A stretch of 64,000 bases of DNA, taken from contig NC_054535.1 in NCBI RefSeq assembly GCF_017654505.1, positions 83,143,603-83,207,602 of the forward strand, in the 5' to 3' direction. The notes beneath the pieces were generated by a model. That model did no database searches. It saw only the letters and a program-made list of their open reading frames with translations, and was not told the origin of the DNA. Every line of letters begins with the position of its first letter. The first letter of the stretch is position 1. Of the stretch, positions 12,652-26,034 are shown one piece after another. The position numbers and the translations under genes were made by a program. The DNA is from Polyodon spathula. Its lineage: Eukaryota > Chordata > Actinopteri > Acipenseriformes > Polyodontidae.

Positions 12652-13526
12652 TTTATTGTAATTGTAATTCTAAGATATTAAAGATTAGAATATCTTTATA
12701 CTGTTTGATTTGACCTTAGTTCTTTACAGTTCATGGGAAACATGGCATTTATATGTCTTATATGTCTGGATGATTGCTGCAGTAGAAACACACTTTCCAT
12801 ATGACATTAAAACATGATTACATCTAATCTGTTAAAGCATCCCCTAGTCTTCTGCACAGGACACACGTCTCCAAAGCACAGTGTTTCATTTGAAATAGCT
12901 TGTAAAATTGCAGTGCATCTGCACGTAGTCTGGACTCATGTTGGAATAAGTTATTCATTACCCTACATGTCTTGCCCCACCCCTATTAAGATAACTAAAA
13001 TTAGAAACCAATTCTGTACTGTCAGCCAATCAGCTTCCAGCTCCAGCGGGCTTCTATCAGACAGTAGATAGAAGTTCAGCATCTTTCAACAAAAACAAAC
13101 TGAGACACAAACATAAAAATATCTGGCACTGTACAGATAAATTATAATAAGACCTGTTTTTTTCTCTCATTATGTATGCGGTACCTAACAAGATCAAGGT
13201 AAATGTAGGTTTTTAAGTGTTGTTTTAAAGAACATCTTGATGAAGGCTCTGCCATATGGTAGTGGACCATGACCTTCACCTTTGGCTCGGGACGCATAAC
13301 TCCAGTAGTGGTCAACTACCACACGGTGTCTGCTTTGAATTTCTATCGTTCTTGGCTTGAAAGTATTGCTGTTGTTTTAAATTGGCCTTTTCCGATTCGG
13401 ACCTGTATGCTTGCATCACTTAGAATCAGATGCTCTGTTTGAAGTTGGTTTAAAGCGTGGCTTAACAATTCAGGAGTGTTGTCGTGCCGCAGTGTAACTG
13501 CACTGCACCTACTAAAATATTGTCTT

Positions 13527-13928
13527 TTAAAGGGTATATGAGGACCTATTTATTTTATTGTGTTACATGTTCCCAGGTGTTGCTACAGCTGTTTACGTAA
13601 GGTGTGTGCATTGGTTTTTTTTTGGTTTTTTTTTTTTACATTTTGACCACTTTTTTAAACTTTTAAATTGCCTTCCCTGCTTCAAGATGGCTTCACATGT
13701 ACCTGCATGGACCTCTCAGAACTACGTTTCCCATCATCGTCTTGCTCACATATGCAGCTGAGATGGATTTACCAGTGAGCAAGAGGATGATGGGAAATTT
13801 TGTTCTGAGAGGTCCATGTGGGTAAAAAAAATAAATAAAACAATACACACATCTTACGTAAACAGTTGTAGCAACACATGGGAACATGTAACACAATAAA
13901 ATAAAAAAGGTATTTATGTACCCTTTAA
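13527..13928. mobile_element. Palindromic MITE flanked by TTAA
   Basis: The left arm runs from TTAAAGGGTATATGAGGACC through TGTTACATGTTCCCAGGTGT, and the right arm is its imperfect reverse complement, ending GTACCCTTTAA. TTAA occurs at both outer ends (13527-13530, 13925-13928). The arms meet around the copies of GGACCTCTCAGAAC near 13708 and 13806, so the element is a near-complete hairpin. TTAA targeting indicates a piggyBac- or Kolobok-type mobiliser. Confidence 0.75.
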
Positions 13929-16029
13929 ATAATAATAATGAAGTACAGTGTATGATTTTATACTTGGAATTAATTACTGTTTTATAATGTAGCATGAGGG
14001 TAGATGAGGGTGGGAATGGGGATCAAGTGGAAAAATATGTCGCTGAGATTCGGTGTAAGACTGGCCTCTTCAGGGGAAAAGAAATAGATCAACCTCAGTA
14101 ACTGCTTGTATAAGCAGCCTGGCACAGAGTTTGTGCTTAGCCTCTGCAGATGGCAGATTGGAGGATGGAAGCCCCAGACCCACATGATGTAGAAAGATAG
14201 TGAATTCTGTTTCCACCAAAAGAATAGTGCGTAATTAATACTTTACTGTTGTATTAACTAGTAATAATTAATGTATATTTATAGCTCCCTACATGTCAGG
14301 AGGGTTAGCATATCATGTTTGAAAAAAAAGATGCACATGGGGATCTTAAACAGCTGAAATCAGCAGGAGACGAAATGGAAGTGGGCACCAGCAGTAGCAG
14401 TAACCTGTTGAGACTTATGTTTTAAAGTGCTGCTGACAAAATTATTCCACTGCATTGTCTCATACAGGAATAGGCAGTATCGACAGTTAGTAAATATGCC
14501 CTATCACTCCAATTTGTGTCGGCTGTTTGCCAACATTGATAGGCCTGGTCACTTCCTAAACCTGTCCTTCGGTTAAAACCCATGATAGCACACACTTAGA
14601 AAAGTGCATGTCCTCTTGCAGGCCTTCTGACAATTCTGAGCAAAATTAAGACTCTGTTCCCATGAGACGAAAGTTTACTTTACTGGAAAACAGAAATGCT
14701 TGCTTTGAAAGAGGAACACACTCAGCTGGCTGTCAAACAAGCAAGTTCCCAAAAAGGCAGCACCGTTAAACGCCTAATCTCCTTTGTCTGTTTAAGATGA
14801 TTTCATGATAATTACTTTTAAATGGGTGAGTAAGCTTTGGAATGTTGTGCTTGGAAAGCATGACTCTATTAGCCCTGCAAGGAATACATGAGATTATATG
14901 AGTGAACACCATAGTGGCTCGGCAAGGCACTGGTGTTGTGATAAATCCTATGAAATCCACAGGGATTAGCCTGATTACTGCAGCCTTCCTCTGCAAGTGG
15001 ATACAGATCTTAAGACTGGTCAGACATTAACACTTGAAAAGCAAATTTTGGCACTGGCTCATTTTTTGATAAATACAGCTACTTTAAAATTAAAAAAATT
15101 TAAAAAAACCTTTGAGATCAATGCACAGGAAAATACCGTTATTTTTTATCATTTGGAATTTGAGCAGGATGTAACGCTAAACACTGTAGCATGTTGTTGC
15201 AGTTTAAACAGATCTAATTTAACTAATTTCACAAACGAAACATCGTTGTAGGTACTGGTTGACAAGTGTTAGGTTGTTTAACCATTGTTAGCATGGCTTA
15301 AATATGGCTGACACTGATTTCTGTTTGTATCGGCACAGTAGATGGTGGGTGAGATTGCTTTGCGTGTTGATGTGTATTTACTACTTCTTCCATGTACAGA
15401 TACAACTGCTGCATTTATAATGTATTGTGGTAATGTAATTAATGATACAAAACAGTTTTACAGGCAGTGAGTGAGAGACAACTCACATCAGATAAACTGC
15501 GTTCCATCAATTTGTCCAAATGGTTTTACTTGAACAACAGATATTTTGAGTGCAGCCATAGTGTTGTGATCTGTTGCAAGGCAGTCAAAACAGCTCACAT
15601 CGTGTGCTGTAAGAACCTTTCAACACTGAAGTAATGGGAGAGCTTTTCTTTGCTAAGTAAATCAAAATTCTCTTCTCTGTAACAGAGCACATCTCCGTAT
15701 GCTTTTTCTCCACCTTCTGCACAGCTGTGCCATGTAGCTTTTAATAGGGTTTGTTTCATGCCAAATGAGCAACAAAGATGTCATTGACACTGGAATTTGT
15801 ATATGAGAGGCTGATTTAATGTTCCGCAGGCCATATGCCACCTGCATAAACTTCAAGAATAGGGTAAGAAATAAAAGCAGATAGAAACCCCTTTCTCTGA
15901 GCCCCAACCACTTTAATAAACAACAAATGAACCCTAACCCAATTAAGTTGAATTAGATTATTTTGTCATGGGCCCAGTACCACATCGTTGTGTTTATGGC
16001 CTCTGTTCTTCTTGTAATGTGGATACTAT

Positions 16030-17000
16030 ATATTGCTTCTAGGGTGTGGTGCAGAGAAGACTTGTAAACTTGTAAGCTTTTCTGCAGGAGAATCCCCCTC
16101 TAACCAACACATCATCAGTTCTGCGTCGGTGGTTGGAGTGTCACACGAGTAGTCCCACCCCCACCCATACAGGTGGGGGAGCGGGGGGGGGGGGGGGGGG
16201 GGCACGGGCACGCTGCAACGGGCACGCTGCACGCTGCGGCACTGGGATGCATGTAACCGGTCATGTTTTTCCAGCCAGCCTTATGCAGGTAGCCTCCGGC
16301 CAAGAAGCCTCCAGCCAAGTTTATTATTCACTCAGGCCTTGAGCATGGTGTATTGATTTCACTGTCCAAACAGAGTTAATGTTCTCAAAATGTCTGTTTA
16401 TTTACCACAAAAACAAAAGAAACCACCCCTTTACCAACTATGTTATCGGGGGGGAACACGGTGGGTTTGCAAACCCCAAAATAATAACATACAATGATAA
16501 GCCCACCTCTCCAGTGCACGAAACTGTGCTCTTCAAAAGTCGGGGATCGTGGTGCGTGATAGTGCTGTGTAGTGTATGAGTGTTCAAGGGTTTGTGCTGG
16601 CTCTGTGGTGGCAGCTCCTGCTTCCTTGCTTCTCTTTTGAAACACAAAATAACATGCAACTCGTAACAAAACAAACAAAGCTTCGGCTGTATGTCACGCT
16701 CAGCGCAAGGGGCCGTACTTACGTATATTCGTCCCCTTTGTACAGCCCAATTCCTCTCTGCGATCAACTCGGCGCCATGGTTTCTCCAATCGCTGCCTGC
16801 CCCATAGTTGATCGCAAGGGTTTTGTTTTGTGTACGTGCATCTACAGCTTCCTTCAAGATGGCTGACTTCCAGTTTCTGCATAGCACGAACCTTACACAT
16901 CGCCCTTTTGGTTGGGAGGGAGATTTTCAACTTGGATTCTTTCTCTCTCTGTCACGTACACACATACAATTACCTTATTTCACATATCAAAATATTTAAT
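16030..17000. other. GC-rich unclassified block, possibly LTR-derived
   Basis: This stretch is more GC- and CpG-rich than its surroundings. It contains a long G run (about 16178-16202), a GGGCACGCTGC direct duplication, and an inverted pair GCGATCAACT / AGTTGATCGC around 16760-16815. The minus strand has an AATAAA signal near 16400. These resemble parts of an LTR, but no termini, primer site or coding region were identified. Confidence 0.35.
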
Positions 17001-18984
17001 TAAACAACAGGAGAATGTGGTCTTAAACTATATAATATAGTACATTTATGCACTGATATATATTCTGTGTTACCACAGCGACAGACCCCTAAACTGCAGT
17101 ATTGTTCATATGTATAAAAGTGACTAATATTTTTTATATTAGACTCCTTCCTACGTCATCACCTTCCTTAGTGTGCCTGCCTGTGCCGATTAAATTACAA
17201 AGTACTATAAAGAGGACAACAATAGGTTGCATTCAAAACAAAGCTATGGACAATTTGAAACAAATTAAACAAACGTTTCTAAAAGAGCAAGAAAATGAAA
17301 ATATAAGAAGAAAAACACTTACTGACATAAACCTCACAACATAGTATTCGCGTTCAATGGGAGAAATGAGAGAATTTTACCAGATACCTGACAAAGACCT
17401 GGACAAACACCTTTCAAATTGCATCTCGTCACTAAAAAAAAAAAAGGGGGGGGACAACTTTAAATCAAGTTCTCTCCAAAGCATTTTTAGCAGCGTTGAC
17501 CATTTTATGTGCAGACATAATGAATGCAGCCTTTTCCAGAGCAGCCCTTCACAAAAGAAATCTTAGCCAAACAAAACACTTTAATTAAGAAACAAGGTAA
17601 AGGCAACCAGGTTTAAGAAACATATATAAAATAATATCTATTTAAGAATATATAAAATAATAATATGGGTCAGAATATATTACCACACCATGTCTCTCTT
17701 TGGTTTTGAGCTAGTAATGCATTCATGGCTGCGCCACTTATGCAGTAAGGTTCAAGACCAGCTCGAGACATTATTGTGTGGTACAATAGAGAAAATCACC
17801 TATAAAGGTGAAATAAGACAATTTAAGAACCCTTTCAGGAGGATGTTTGTGATGCATTTTATATTTATAATTAAAATCATTTCTCGTATCCTTCTTTATA
17901 CTGTAACTTGTCTGGGGGTGGTGGGGTAACGTCTATAGTGTCTACGGTCGTGTGTAGGCAGCACGGGTGTAGTTGCTTCTCAATTGGGTACTAGTAGGCT
18001 GTCAGCCTTGCTTGCTGTAGGAATACATCAACCAACCTGGGAGCGCATTGTCATGTTAGTACTTGGGAGGAGTTTCCTGCTAAATGAGTCCCTGGTTGTG
18101 TTCAGTTTTTGGGTTGTTTCACTGTCACTTTAGGCTGAGTGGTTATCGCGGTGGCGGATGTGATTGGGTTGGGATGACATCCATCACAGGGTTTAGTAAG
18201 TAGGCGGGGCATTATGGCTGGCGCGGTTGGGCAAAGGAGAGACAAGTGAGCAGACGCAGCGAGAGACAAGAGGAGCACCTGGAAGGAGAGCCCTTTCTTT
18301 AAGCTAAAACCTACAACTATGTGTAAGACCTTAGCCCCCTCCCCCTCCACCCCATCCTACTGACATTACAATTTGTGACATGACAATACTTTAAAACTTG
18401 CATGTATGTACATTTTTAATTAGCTGTAAATTATAAATACAAAGTAATACATGTGAAGTTCACTTTCATATTGACAGTATATATGGATACCCCCTAGATG
18501 AGATTCTCCATGTATTATAAGTTCCTTATTGCAATATTTGGATGTGAACACTCTAGTAATTGCATGCTGTATTTGAATTGAATGATCTGTGTTACGCACT
18601 AGCTAAAACTGTTAATGAATACTGTTTGTATTAAAAATGTGGATGTGGTTTTAGATGACAGGAATGCCTAAATAATGCTAAACCTCAATAATGTGAGATA
18701 ATTGTTTCATGTTTAGCAGTGCAAGTACATCTGAATAAACAGCATATTTGTAAGCGTTCTTGGTGGAAAGCAATACATGCTACTTTTTGTCATTATGCAT
18801 CTGTCCCAATGCTTGTCACAAGCCTCTATTAAATAACACCTATATAGACTGTCCACTTCCCCTTCTTAGTGCCGGTGCTTTGACTGTACTGCTTTTTGCC
18901 TGTGGTAAACATGTACGCTAGAACATTCATACTGAATTTCTGTCTATGTTACTAATGCATTCCATCTTCTTCTCTTTCTGACAG

Positions 18985-19182
18985 ACTACAGAACTGGACC
19001 ATGTTTCACCCAGGTGAGCAACCAGATGTGCCAAGGCCAGCTCAGTGGCACAGTCTGCACCAAGACCCTTTGTTGTGCCACTATTGGGCGTGCCTGGGGA
19101 CACCCCTGTGAGATGTGCCCTGCTCAGCCTCAGCCCTGTCGCCGTGGGTTCATACCCAACATTCGAACTGGAGCTTGTCAAG
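18985..19182 (+). CDS. fbn2: Fibrillin-2 exon: hybrid domain 1
   Basis: This 198-base exon encodes 66 residues of hybrid domain 1, which mixes TB (latent-TGF-beta-binding-like) and EGF features. Nine cysteines are visible, including the CC pair in [19 protein letters not shown]. An odd number fits the family, where one cysteine of this domain is free and proposed to act in intermolecular disulfide cross-linking during microfibril assembly. Sequence is very highly conserved with vertebrate fibrillins, and [10 protein letters not shown] favours fibrillin-2 over fibrillin-1. The acceptor is TTTCTGACAG. The donor is GTTGGT, weaker than the GTAAGT type used by most neighbours. Phase 1 on both sides. 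An 18-kb intron separates it from EGF3. Confidence is high. Confidence 0.97.
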
Positions 19183-20306
19183 GTTGGTGTTTCACAGTCA
19201 TTGTTTTTTCTTACATTCATAAACAGGAAAGGCTGTTAACTTTTTGTGGGATTATATTTCCACTACTCTCCAACAAATTCCAGGGCCCTGTCTCAACAAT
19301 GGTTGGAGTCCATAATAACACTATGAATTTAGTCTGCTTTACCAAAGTGAACCATGGTTTTCTGTGATTTATATTACAGGTCTATAGGTATAAGACGTTG
19401 TTACCCTTTTACAGCATCATAGTGTTTTTTAGTGAGTAAGTACGTGAAGGTATCACTTTTACAGTTGCAGTCAGCATGCATTCAGAAATCATGATGGTAG
19501 CCATAAGCAGATCTACTTCCAGAGGAGGCTGCAAGAAAGATAGTGTATAAAAAAAAAGACTTGCAGATTACAGAATTAGTTGTATGGCAGCAAATGCATC
19601 AGTTATTGTAAAAGTATAATGTAACTGATATTCTATAATAAGTGTGTGAAACCAAACCACCATTGCATAAACTAACTGCTATACAAAACAAACTAAAAAG
19701 CATTGTTCTTACCTAGTCATCTTGTCTGTATTATTCTGACACTAAGGTATGCTTAGCTAAGCAATATTCCAGTGCCAAAATACCATTACTTTGTGCTGAT
19801 ATGTTAGTGCTATATAATGTTACCTGATGTAAGGTAACCAGCAACATGCTATCAAAAATGTAGCTTCTACTTTGCTTCTTTTGAAGTTTTCAATCAGATG
19901 AGAATCTCTCAGGCCCCCCTCAACACGTTGGCTGGACTTTCAAAAGTGCAGGTCTGAAAATAACAGAGACAATTCAGCATCTGTTACAGTTTACTTAGAA
20001 ACTATCTGCTAGAGAAGAGCCTTTATTCACTTGCCAGGAATTATCATAGATGCCTAAATTAAGACATCTGGAAAAGCTTTGCTTAATTTTTAACACATTG
20101 GAGACCGTTAATATGCAAGAATTTTAAAGACTTGTTTTTTTTTAGGCTGAAGAGATTTCAGTATTTTAACCTGTCCTCATAGACCATCTCATTAGAACTG
20201 TGATCAGCCTTAGGCCCTTTTCTGTACCTTTTCAAGTGCAGTGATGTATATTTTGTAGTGAGGTGATCAAACCTGCACACTGTATTCTAGGTGGGGTCTA
20301 ACTAGG

Positions 20307-20967
20307 TGTAACAGGGGTGTTCTGTTACTGTGTGGTTATCTGCTGAGAGACACGGGTTTGAACAGGTTTTATTGCAAAACAGGCAGTTGCAGTGGTTGGT
20401 GGTCACCAGTAGAGAACCAGCAATGGTAGCCCTCTTGCAAAAGAATATACACACACACACACACATACATAATACAAAAACACAGAACAAAACATTGTTC
20501 AAAAGCAACTAAGAAACAAAAGGTGGCCAAGCTCGGGCCATGCTCTACTCCCACTGTACAGGAATGTCCCGCACCACAAACCTTCTTTCTAACACTAGTA
20601 ATATATACTTTTATGGGATTAAAATCTCCTAAATGAATCCCTTTCTAAAGTATCAGTTAACCCGGTCTACACATGGTGATAACCCATAGCTCACCCTGGT
20701 TAAACACACAGCCATGAGGATTCTTTTCTTTCACCTCCAGGCTTGCAGAAGACAAAAGCACAGTGCAAACGTAGAACAAATGACTGACTTTCCAGGCCAT
20801 TGATCACCAATTAGTCAATTAACACCTGGCCACCTGCTGCACATTAGGATTCAGTTAGGCCCTGCCATATCCAGCCCACACTTATTTTGTACAAAATTTA
20901 ACTTTATTTACAATCAAAACAAAACCATATTTTATTTAGAAACCTAACCACACCTACACTATTTACA
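20307..20967. mobile_element. LTR-like insertion inside the LINE fossil
   Basis: About 660 bases interrupt the LINE coding similarity. The segment begins TGTAACAGGGGTGTTCTGTT and ends CTACACTATTTACA, so it has TG and CA ends. A TTTTATTGCAAAACAGG stretch on the + strand is an AATAAA signal on the minus strand, suggesting a minus-oriented solo LTR. A clear target duplication was not seen. Confidence 0.45.
20449..20466. repeat. Short CA microsatellite
   Basis: About nine CA units within the LTR-like insertion. Confidence 0.85.
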
Positions 20968-23184
20968 GGCCTCGCCAAGTTGGCAAGATGCTTTTAATGA
21001 TGACTCCACTATAAGCGCCAGATCCTTTTCAAAGTCCTCAACCCCCTTTTTCATCCCATTCATTTTAGACTCATAACATGGATTTTTTTACGCCCACTGT
21101 GCAAAACATTAGCTGGACTGTGGTTTCAGAGCTTACTACTCCCCCAAGTTTGGTATCATCTGCAAATTTAATAATCTTGCAATGTGTATCTTGGTCTAAG
21201 TCATTTATATTTATGAGGAACAGAAAGGGTCCAAGTACAGACCCTGTGATTATAGTATTTTTGCCCTTACTTGCATTTCTAATTGCTTCATATAATACTT
21301 TGCATTTATTTTTATTCTGACCTGGGTGTCTGTAACATACTCCAATAGACAAAAAAAAACAAACTTTAGTGCTTTTACGTAACAGCTTTACTCAAACGAA
21401 TTCGCTTTGTGTTGTAGATAAATGAATGTTTTGTTTTTCACCCTTAACGTATAGAGCTAAACCTCCTTCTCGCCTATCTGTATGTTTTTGGAGTGGTTTA
21501 TACCCCAGTTTGTGAAATTCTTGCATTTTTTCTTTACATTGTAATTTATTTTGATTTATTTGCTCTAATCTAAACCATCGTCTCTGAACAGCAGCCCAGT
21601 AATTGAGATTGAAAAATAAATTACAATCTTATGTGTGTTTGAACCCTGTCCACAACCTCAAAAGGGTTTGTAGCTTTCCTTTGTTATAAATTGTAATAAA
21701 ATACTAAAGCCACACAAAAAAATAATGTTCATATTTAAACCACATTAACAACATTATTTCTCATGCCCAGAACATGTGTTTATTATGCCTATAGCATAGC
21801 ATATTTTACATATATGAGCTTTATCACATCAGTTTGTATTTAGAAAAGTAAGAAGTATGGTACCATTTTAATCACAATTACTGTAACCTAAGTCTTTTCT
21901 TTTCATCTAGTTGCTAGTTCAGATTGGTTAATGGTAGCAAGTCTAACCGAGACGCATGTATTTTATGTTTGGTTTGTATGAATGAAATAATTCTAAATAT
22001 TAATCACAACTAATCCATTGCCTAAATGATTGCTGAAAAGATGTTGCATTTTAAATAGTCCTCTTATTATATATTTTACTACTCTAGGAACACTGTAAAG
22101 TTTTCATTGCAGAAAAAGCAGGAGTGTAAGAAAGTGTGTTTTGAAATTTTAAAGGGCGAACAGTTTATTTTTTGAAACAGAGTTTAATTATTTTTGTCAG
22201 CATGGTTAGTTCGCACTTGTATACACTGACTTTTTGTTTCAAGGATTGTTCATCACCTTTTAAGAGAAAACTTCCCCTTTCCGAAATAGATTAATTTCCC
22301 TCAATCACCTCCATTTATTTCCAGTGACTTCATTTCTCTGGTTTGCATGCTATAAAACATACTCTTGTTGAGGCCACACAGAGCAGGGTCTGTGCAAAAC
22401 TGGACTGATATACAGCTCAGCAATACAGCCTTTCAGAGGCATCCGCCTGTAGTCATGTCAGTGAAATCTTGTACAAGCACTGGAGATCTCTGATTACAGC
22501 TAGTGTATTCCTTGTTTAACATATTTTAAATATGTCTGACTGTCTCCCAAAAAGCAGTGGGAGATTCCTCTTAACCACGTCTCCATTTCTACACAAAGAG
22601 CCTTTAAGAACTGCAGATTAGAGTGGGTATTGTATTGAACTGTTGGAGTGCTTTCATGAATAGGCCCAGAAATTATTGTTCTGAATCCAAACTTAGATGA
22701 TTCTATCTGTATGTTTTAGAAAATATCAATCTTTTTTTTTTAATTTTGTATTTATTAAATAACTACTGAGGTTTACCTCAGACAGCCTGACTCAGCGTTT
22801 ACACAGCCAAACATAGGAACCCTTCATGCCTTAAAAAGTGGCATTTTACCACTGAAAAGCTAGAAATGTTGCCTATAATTACAAATCAGTCAAACCAAAC
22901 ATTAAGTAAAGGAGAATGACACTGTTTCATCTGTAGGCCGTCTGAATGATTTACAAACAGAAAACAAAGGTAATTAAACATGCTAATTAAAAAGAAAAAT
23001 ATAAGGAGAAAAAAAAAGTCTAAAATCAAAAAACAACAGTATAAACCGCTGTATAAACAGCATATTCTATTCTTGCAGTAGAGATTGGCTTTTTGTCTTA
23101 CACAGTAAGTACCTAGTTATGGTATATAAACTACTACTACTAGCACCACTTTGTTTTTTTTTTTACTGTGTTCAACGTTTTGAG

Positions 23185-23365
23185 CTCTGCTGTGAACCAT
23201 ACGCTGAGTTTCAGCAGGTCTCACTTCTAGTGTCCCCAGACCCTCTCTAGCCAGAGAGATGCCCATTTACTAACCAGCCTGCCACGGAGGACTCATTTGT
23301 GGTAGCCCCTAATTGGGATCTAACCCAGGACCTCCCAGCCAAAGACAACAGTGCCTTTTGACTGT
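23185..23365 (-). mobile_element. SINE-like fragment
   Basis: On the minus strand GGTCCTGGGTTAGATCCC contains a GGTTAGATCC sequence close to a tRNA-type B box. It is preceded at tRNA-like distance by TGTTGTCTTTGGCTGGGAGG. An A box was not clearly identified, so the call is tentative. Confidence 0.4.
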
Positions 23366-24400
23366 AGTAAGTGTGGTTATTGGTTCAATGTTTAAGAGTA
23401 TGTATGCTTCTCCACATCTTTACAGTGAAATTGTATTTGTAGCAAAGTGATTTGGAATGCTCAGTGAATTAGGACCAAGAAGAAAAACAATGTAGTGGGA
23501 TTTATCTGTTTACTATTTCACTTTTTGACTGTGTCCTAACATTAAACTATAATAAACTAAAGTAAAACACACAAACGTTTTGGATGTCTACGTGAGTGTT
23601 ACTGTACCTACTGTACAAACACGTGTGAACTCAGATAAAGGTGGAAGTTCACACTCAGTGTACTAAGGTCTACAAACAACACTATTTTAGCAAATTCAAA
23701 GATAATGTACAGTAGTAAGAATGCTTTTGTTTGCAAGCTTCAGAAATGTGTAACATGTTAACACATTGTCTTAGAAGTCTTGGTAGAGATTTCTTATTAA
23801 AAGGTTGATCAACTTGTATAATTCAGTTAAATTCTAGTACTACTGTACATCTTAATTATTAAACCAGTGTTACATTTAACAGATTGCATTGTTATTTCTT
23901 AATTGGGTAATTATTTGACTGAAAACTCAGAAGACTTAAAATGGAATATGTTTAGAATGCCGTCTATACAGCTTATACATGCTTTGATCAATTTCTAATT
24001 ATAGTTGGTTATTTTAAACTAACTTAATGAATTTCAGTGGAAGGGCTGTTCTATTGGGAAGGTTTCCATTTAATCTACTGTGATAGAGTGGAAAGTATCT
24101 GCAATATATATAGGAATATTCAATACATTCTTTCAAGGACCCTCTTGTAAACAAAATGTACCACGTGAAGAGGATAATCCCGGGGAGTGTAATTTGTAGT
24201 GAAGAAACAATTACAGGACACAAACATGCTTGTGAAGTCTATTAGAGCGTTGATACACAGGCAGCTGCTCAACTGCAGCTACCAGAAGATATTTTTGGTT
24301 TATCTCACTCAGGAGAAACCTGTTTCATTCAGTCAGCGTCATTGTCTCAGGCATCGTCTACTGTATGTCCTGACTTTATTAAGAGAAACCTGACTTTTAG

Positions 24401-24649
<249 letters not shown>

Positions 24650-25454
24650 TGAACAGGAAACACCATTTTCTGTCTTGTTTATTCTGGATGATTACATTAA
24701 TTTTCTTTCATCCAACCCAAACAGTGTGAATGAAATTGTTGGCTGTTATTTACACAGATGTTAGATCATTAAAATTTGGTCATTTAAGCATTAGTACTTC
24801 TGTGGGTACAGTGGCCATAGGAAACAACTGGTAAGAGTGTTTTTTAACCAATTACCTTGCTTAAACGCCTATTGAACTTGTTAAGTGGACAAAGGTAATA
24901 AGGACTTCACTGTATTTCTATTAAAGAAAACTATAAAGAAAATGTAGCAGCAGTTGAAAGAAAAAATATAATTAAAATATCGAGAAGAACTTTAATCAAA
25001 GCTCTAGTTAAGCAATACCTGGAAATCTGGTTCCCAAAAATGTTGACACTAATAAATCTGGATATGTATGTAAGTGGATATGTAATTGAAGTGTAAATAT
25101 TTTAAAGCAAGGCACAAGCGTCTGGTCAACAGTAGAATATATTAATGTTACAGGCATTTGTTTGTCAAAGACCGCACCTGTTAGTTATTTTGTATTTAAA
25201 ACATTACACATTTTTCTTGAAGAAAGACATTCAATCTTTGATTTCAGTGATATGTTTTCTTGTTTAGGTAAGGAGGCTGGGTGCTTTCACCCCAACATCA
25301 GATCTGTCCTTTCTTTTAAAGTCTGTCAAAGTACATTTCAGTTTACTAAGCCAGCTAAGCCTCAACATGGCCTGTTGCTCTGCAAACAGTGGCTGCTTAC
25401 AGATTAAACAAGTCACGTTCCTGACAGATGATGCCTCTTTTTTCTGGTTGATTT

Positions 25455-25476
25455 GGGGAGGGGGGAGGGGGGTGGC
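25455..25476 (+). other. G-rich tract, possible G-quadruplex
   Basis: GGGGAGGGGGGAGGGGGGTG has at least four runs of three or more G separated by single bases on the coding strand of the intron, which fits an intramolecular quadruplex motif in DNA or pre-mRNA. Confidence 0.6.
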
Positions 25477-25964
25477 TTATCCCCTTTTAGTAGTCCTGCT
25501 TAGTCTAAACAAGCATAGGCCATGAATCAAAAGGAAATTGTTCTCCACCCTTTTAAGGCATTTTGTTTTTACAAGTATATAGCTGTGCCAATATAATTGT
25601 TTACTAATGTTTGGTCAGTGTAGATATTTTGCACCCGGTTTGACCTTTCCTGTAGTATACTAAAGCTGTTTAGTTTTTTCCAGTTGTTTCAGTGTGATGC
25701 AGTCATACAGAGCCAACACGTCCTTACGTTTGTTCAGAATAATTAACACACACATCTTAGATTTAAGAAGCTATGAGCAAGGTAGATATCAAATGATATG
25801 TACATCCAAGTTTAAACAAATAACTGTTAAATTTCTTCAAGGAATTCCTCTTTTATGGCTTTTGTCACATATCTTTTTACATTCCCTTTTGTGTTTATAA
25901 TAACTAATGAGCAGCATCCATTAGCAAAAGGTAGTGTAGTTAAATCATTGTACTATATCCTTGA

Positions 25965-26034
<70 letters not shown>
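25965..26034. repeat. AAT microsatellite
   Basis: About 23 uninterrupted AAT units. Confidence 0.95.

Larger units (their letters stand above)
1045..18984 (+). other. fbn2: Intron between EGF3 and hybrid domain 1
   Basis: The longest intron, about 17.9 kb. It holds a hAT-like element (2916-4133), a Tc1 deletion derivative (4451-5393), a Tigger-type MITE (8889-9485), a second hAT-like element (9832-11049), a probable solo LTR (about 11838-12318), a TTAA-flanked palindromic MITE (13527-13928), an unclassified GC-rich block (about 16030-17000) and several microsatellites. In 1045-2900, 5400-8820, 11060-11830, 12660-13520, 13930-16000 and 17000-18980 I recognise nothing beyond AT-rich intronic sequence and short homopolymers. 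Confidence 0.8.
20135..21600 (-). pseudogene. CR1/L2-type LINE, internally deleted and interrupted
   Basis: Read from 21600 downwards, the minus strand shows an endonuclease-like piece (TDRREGGLALYVKG, then IGVCYRHPGQ), then a direct jump to reverse-transcriptase block residues LGPFLFLI and KIIKFADDTKLGG around 21135-21240. Then comes FEKDLALIVESSLKASCQLG near 21000, and, beyond an insertion, LVRPHLEYSVQVWSPHYK around 20215-20300. Most of the region between endonuclease and reverse transcriptase is deleted. Stops and frame changes make it a fossil. The motif style is that of the CR1/L2 group of non-LTR retrotransposons. Confidence 0.8.
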
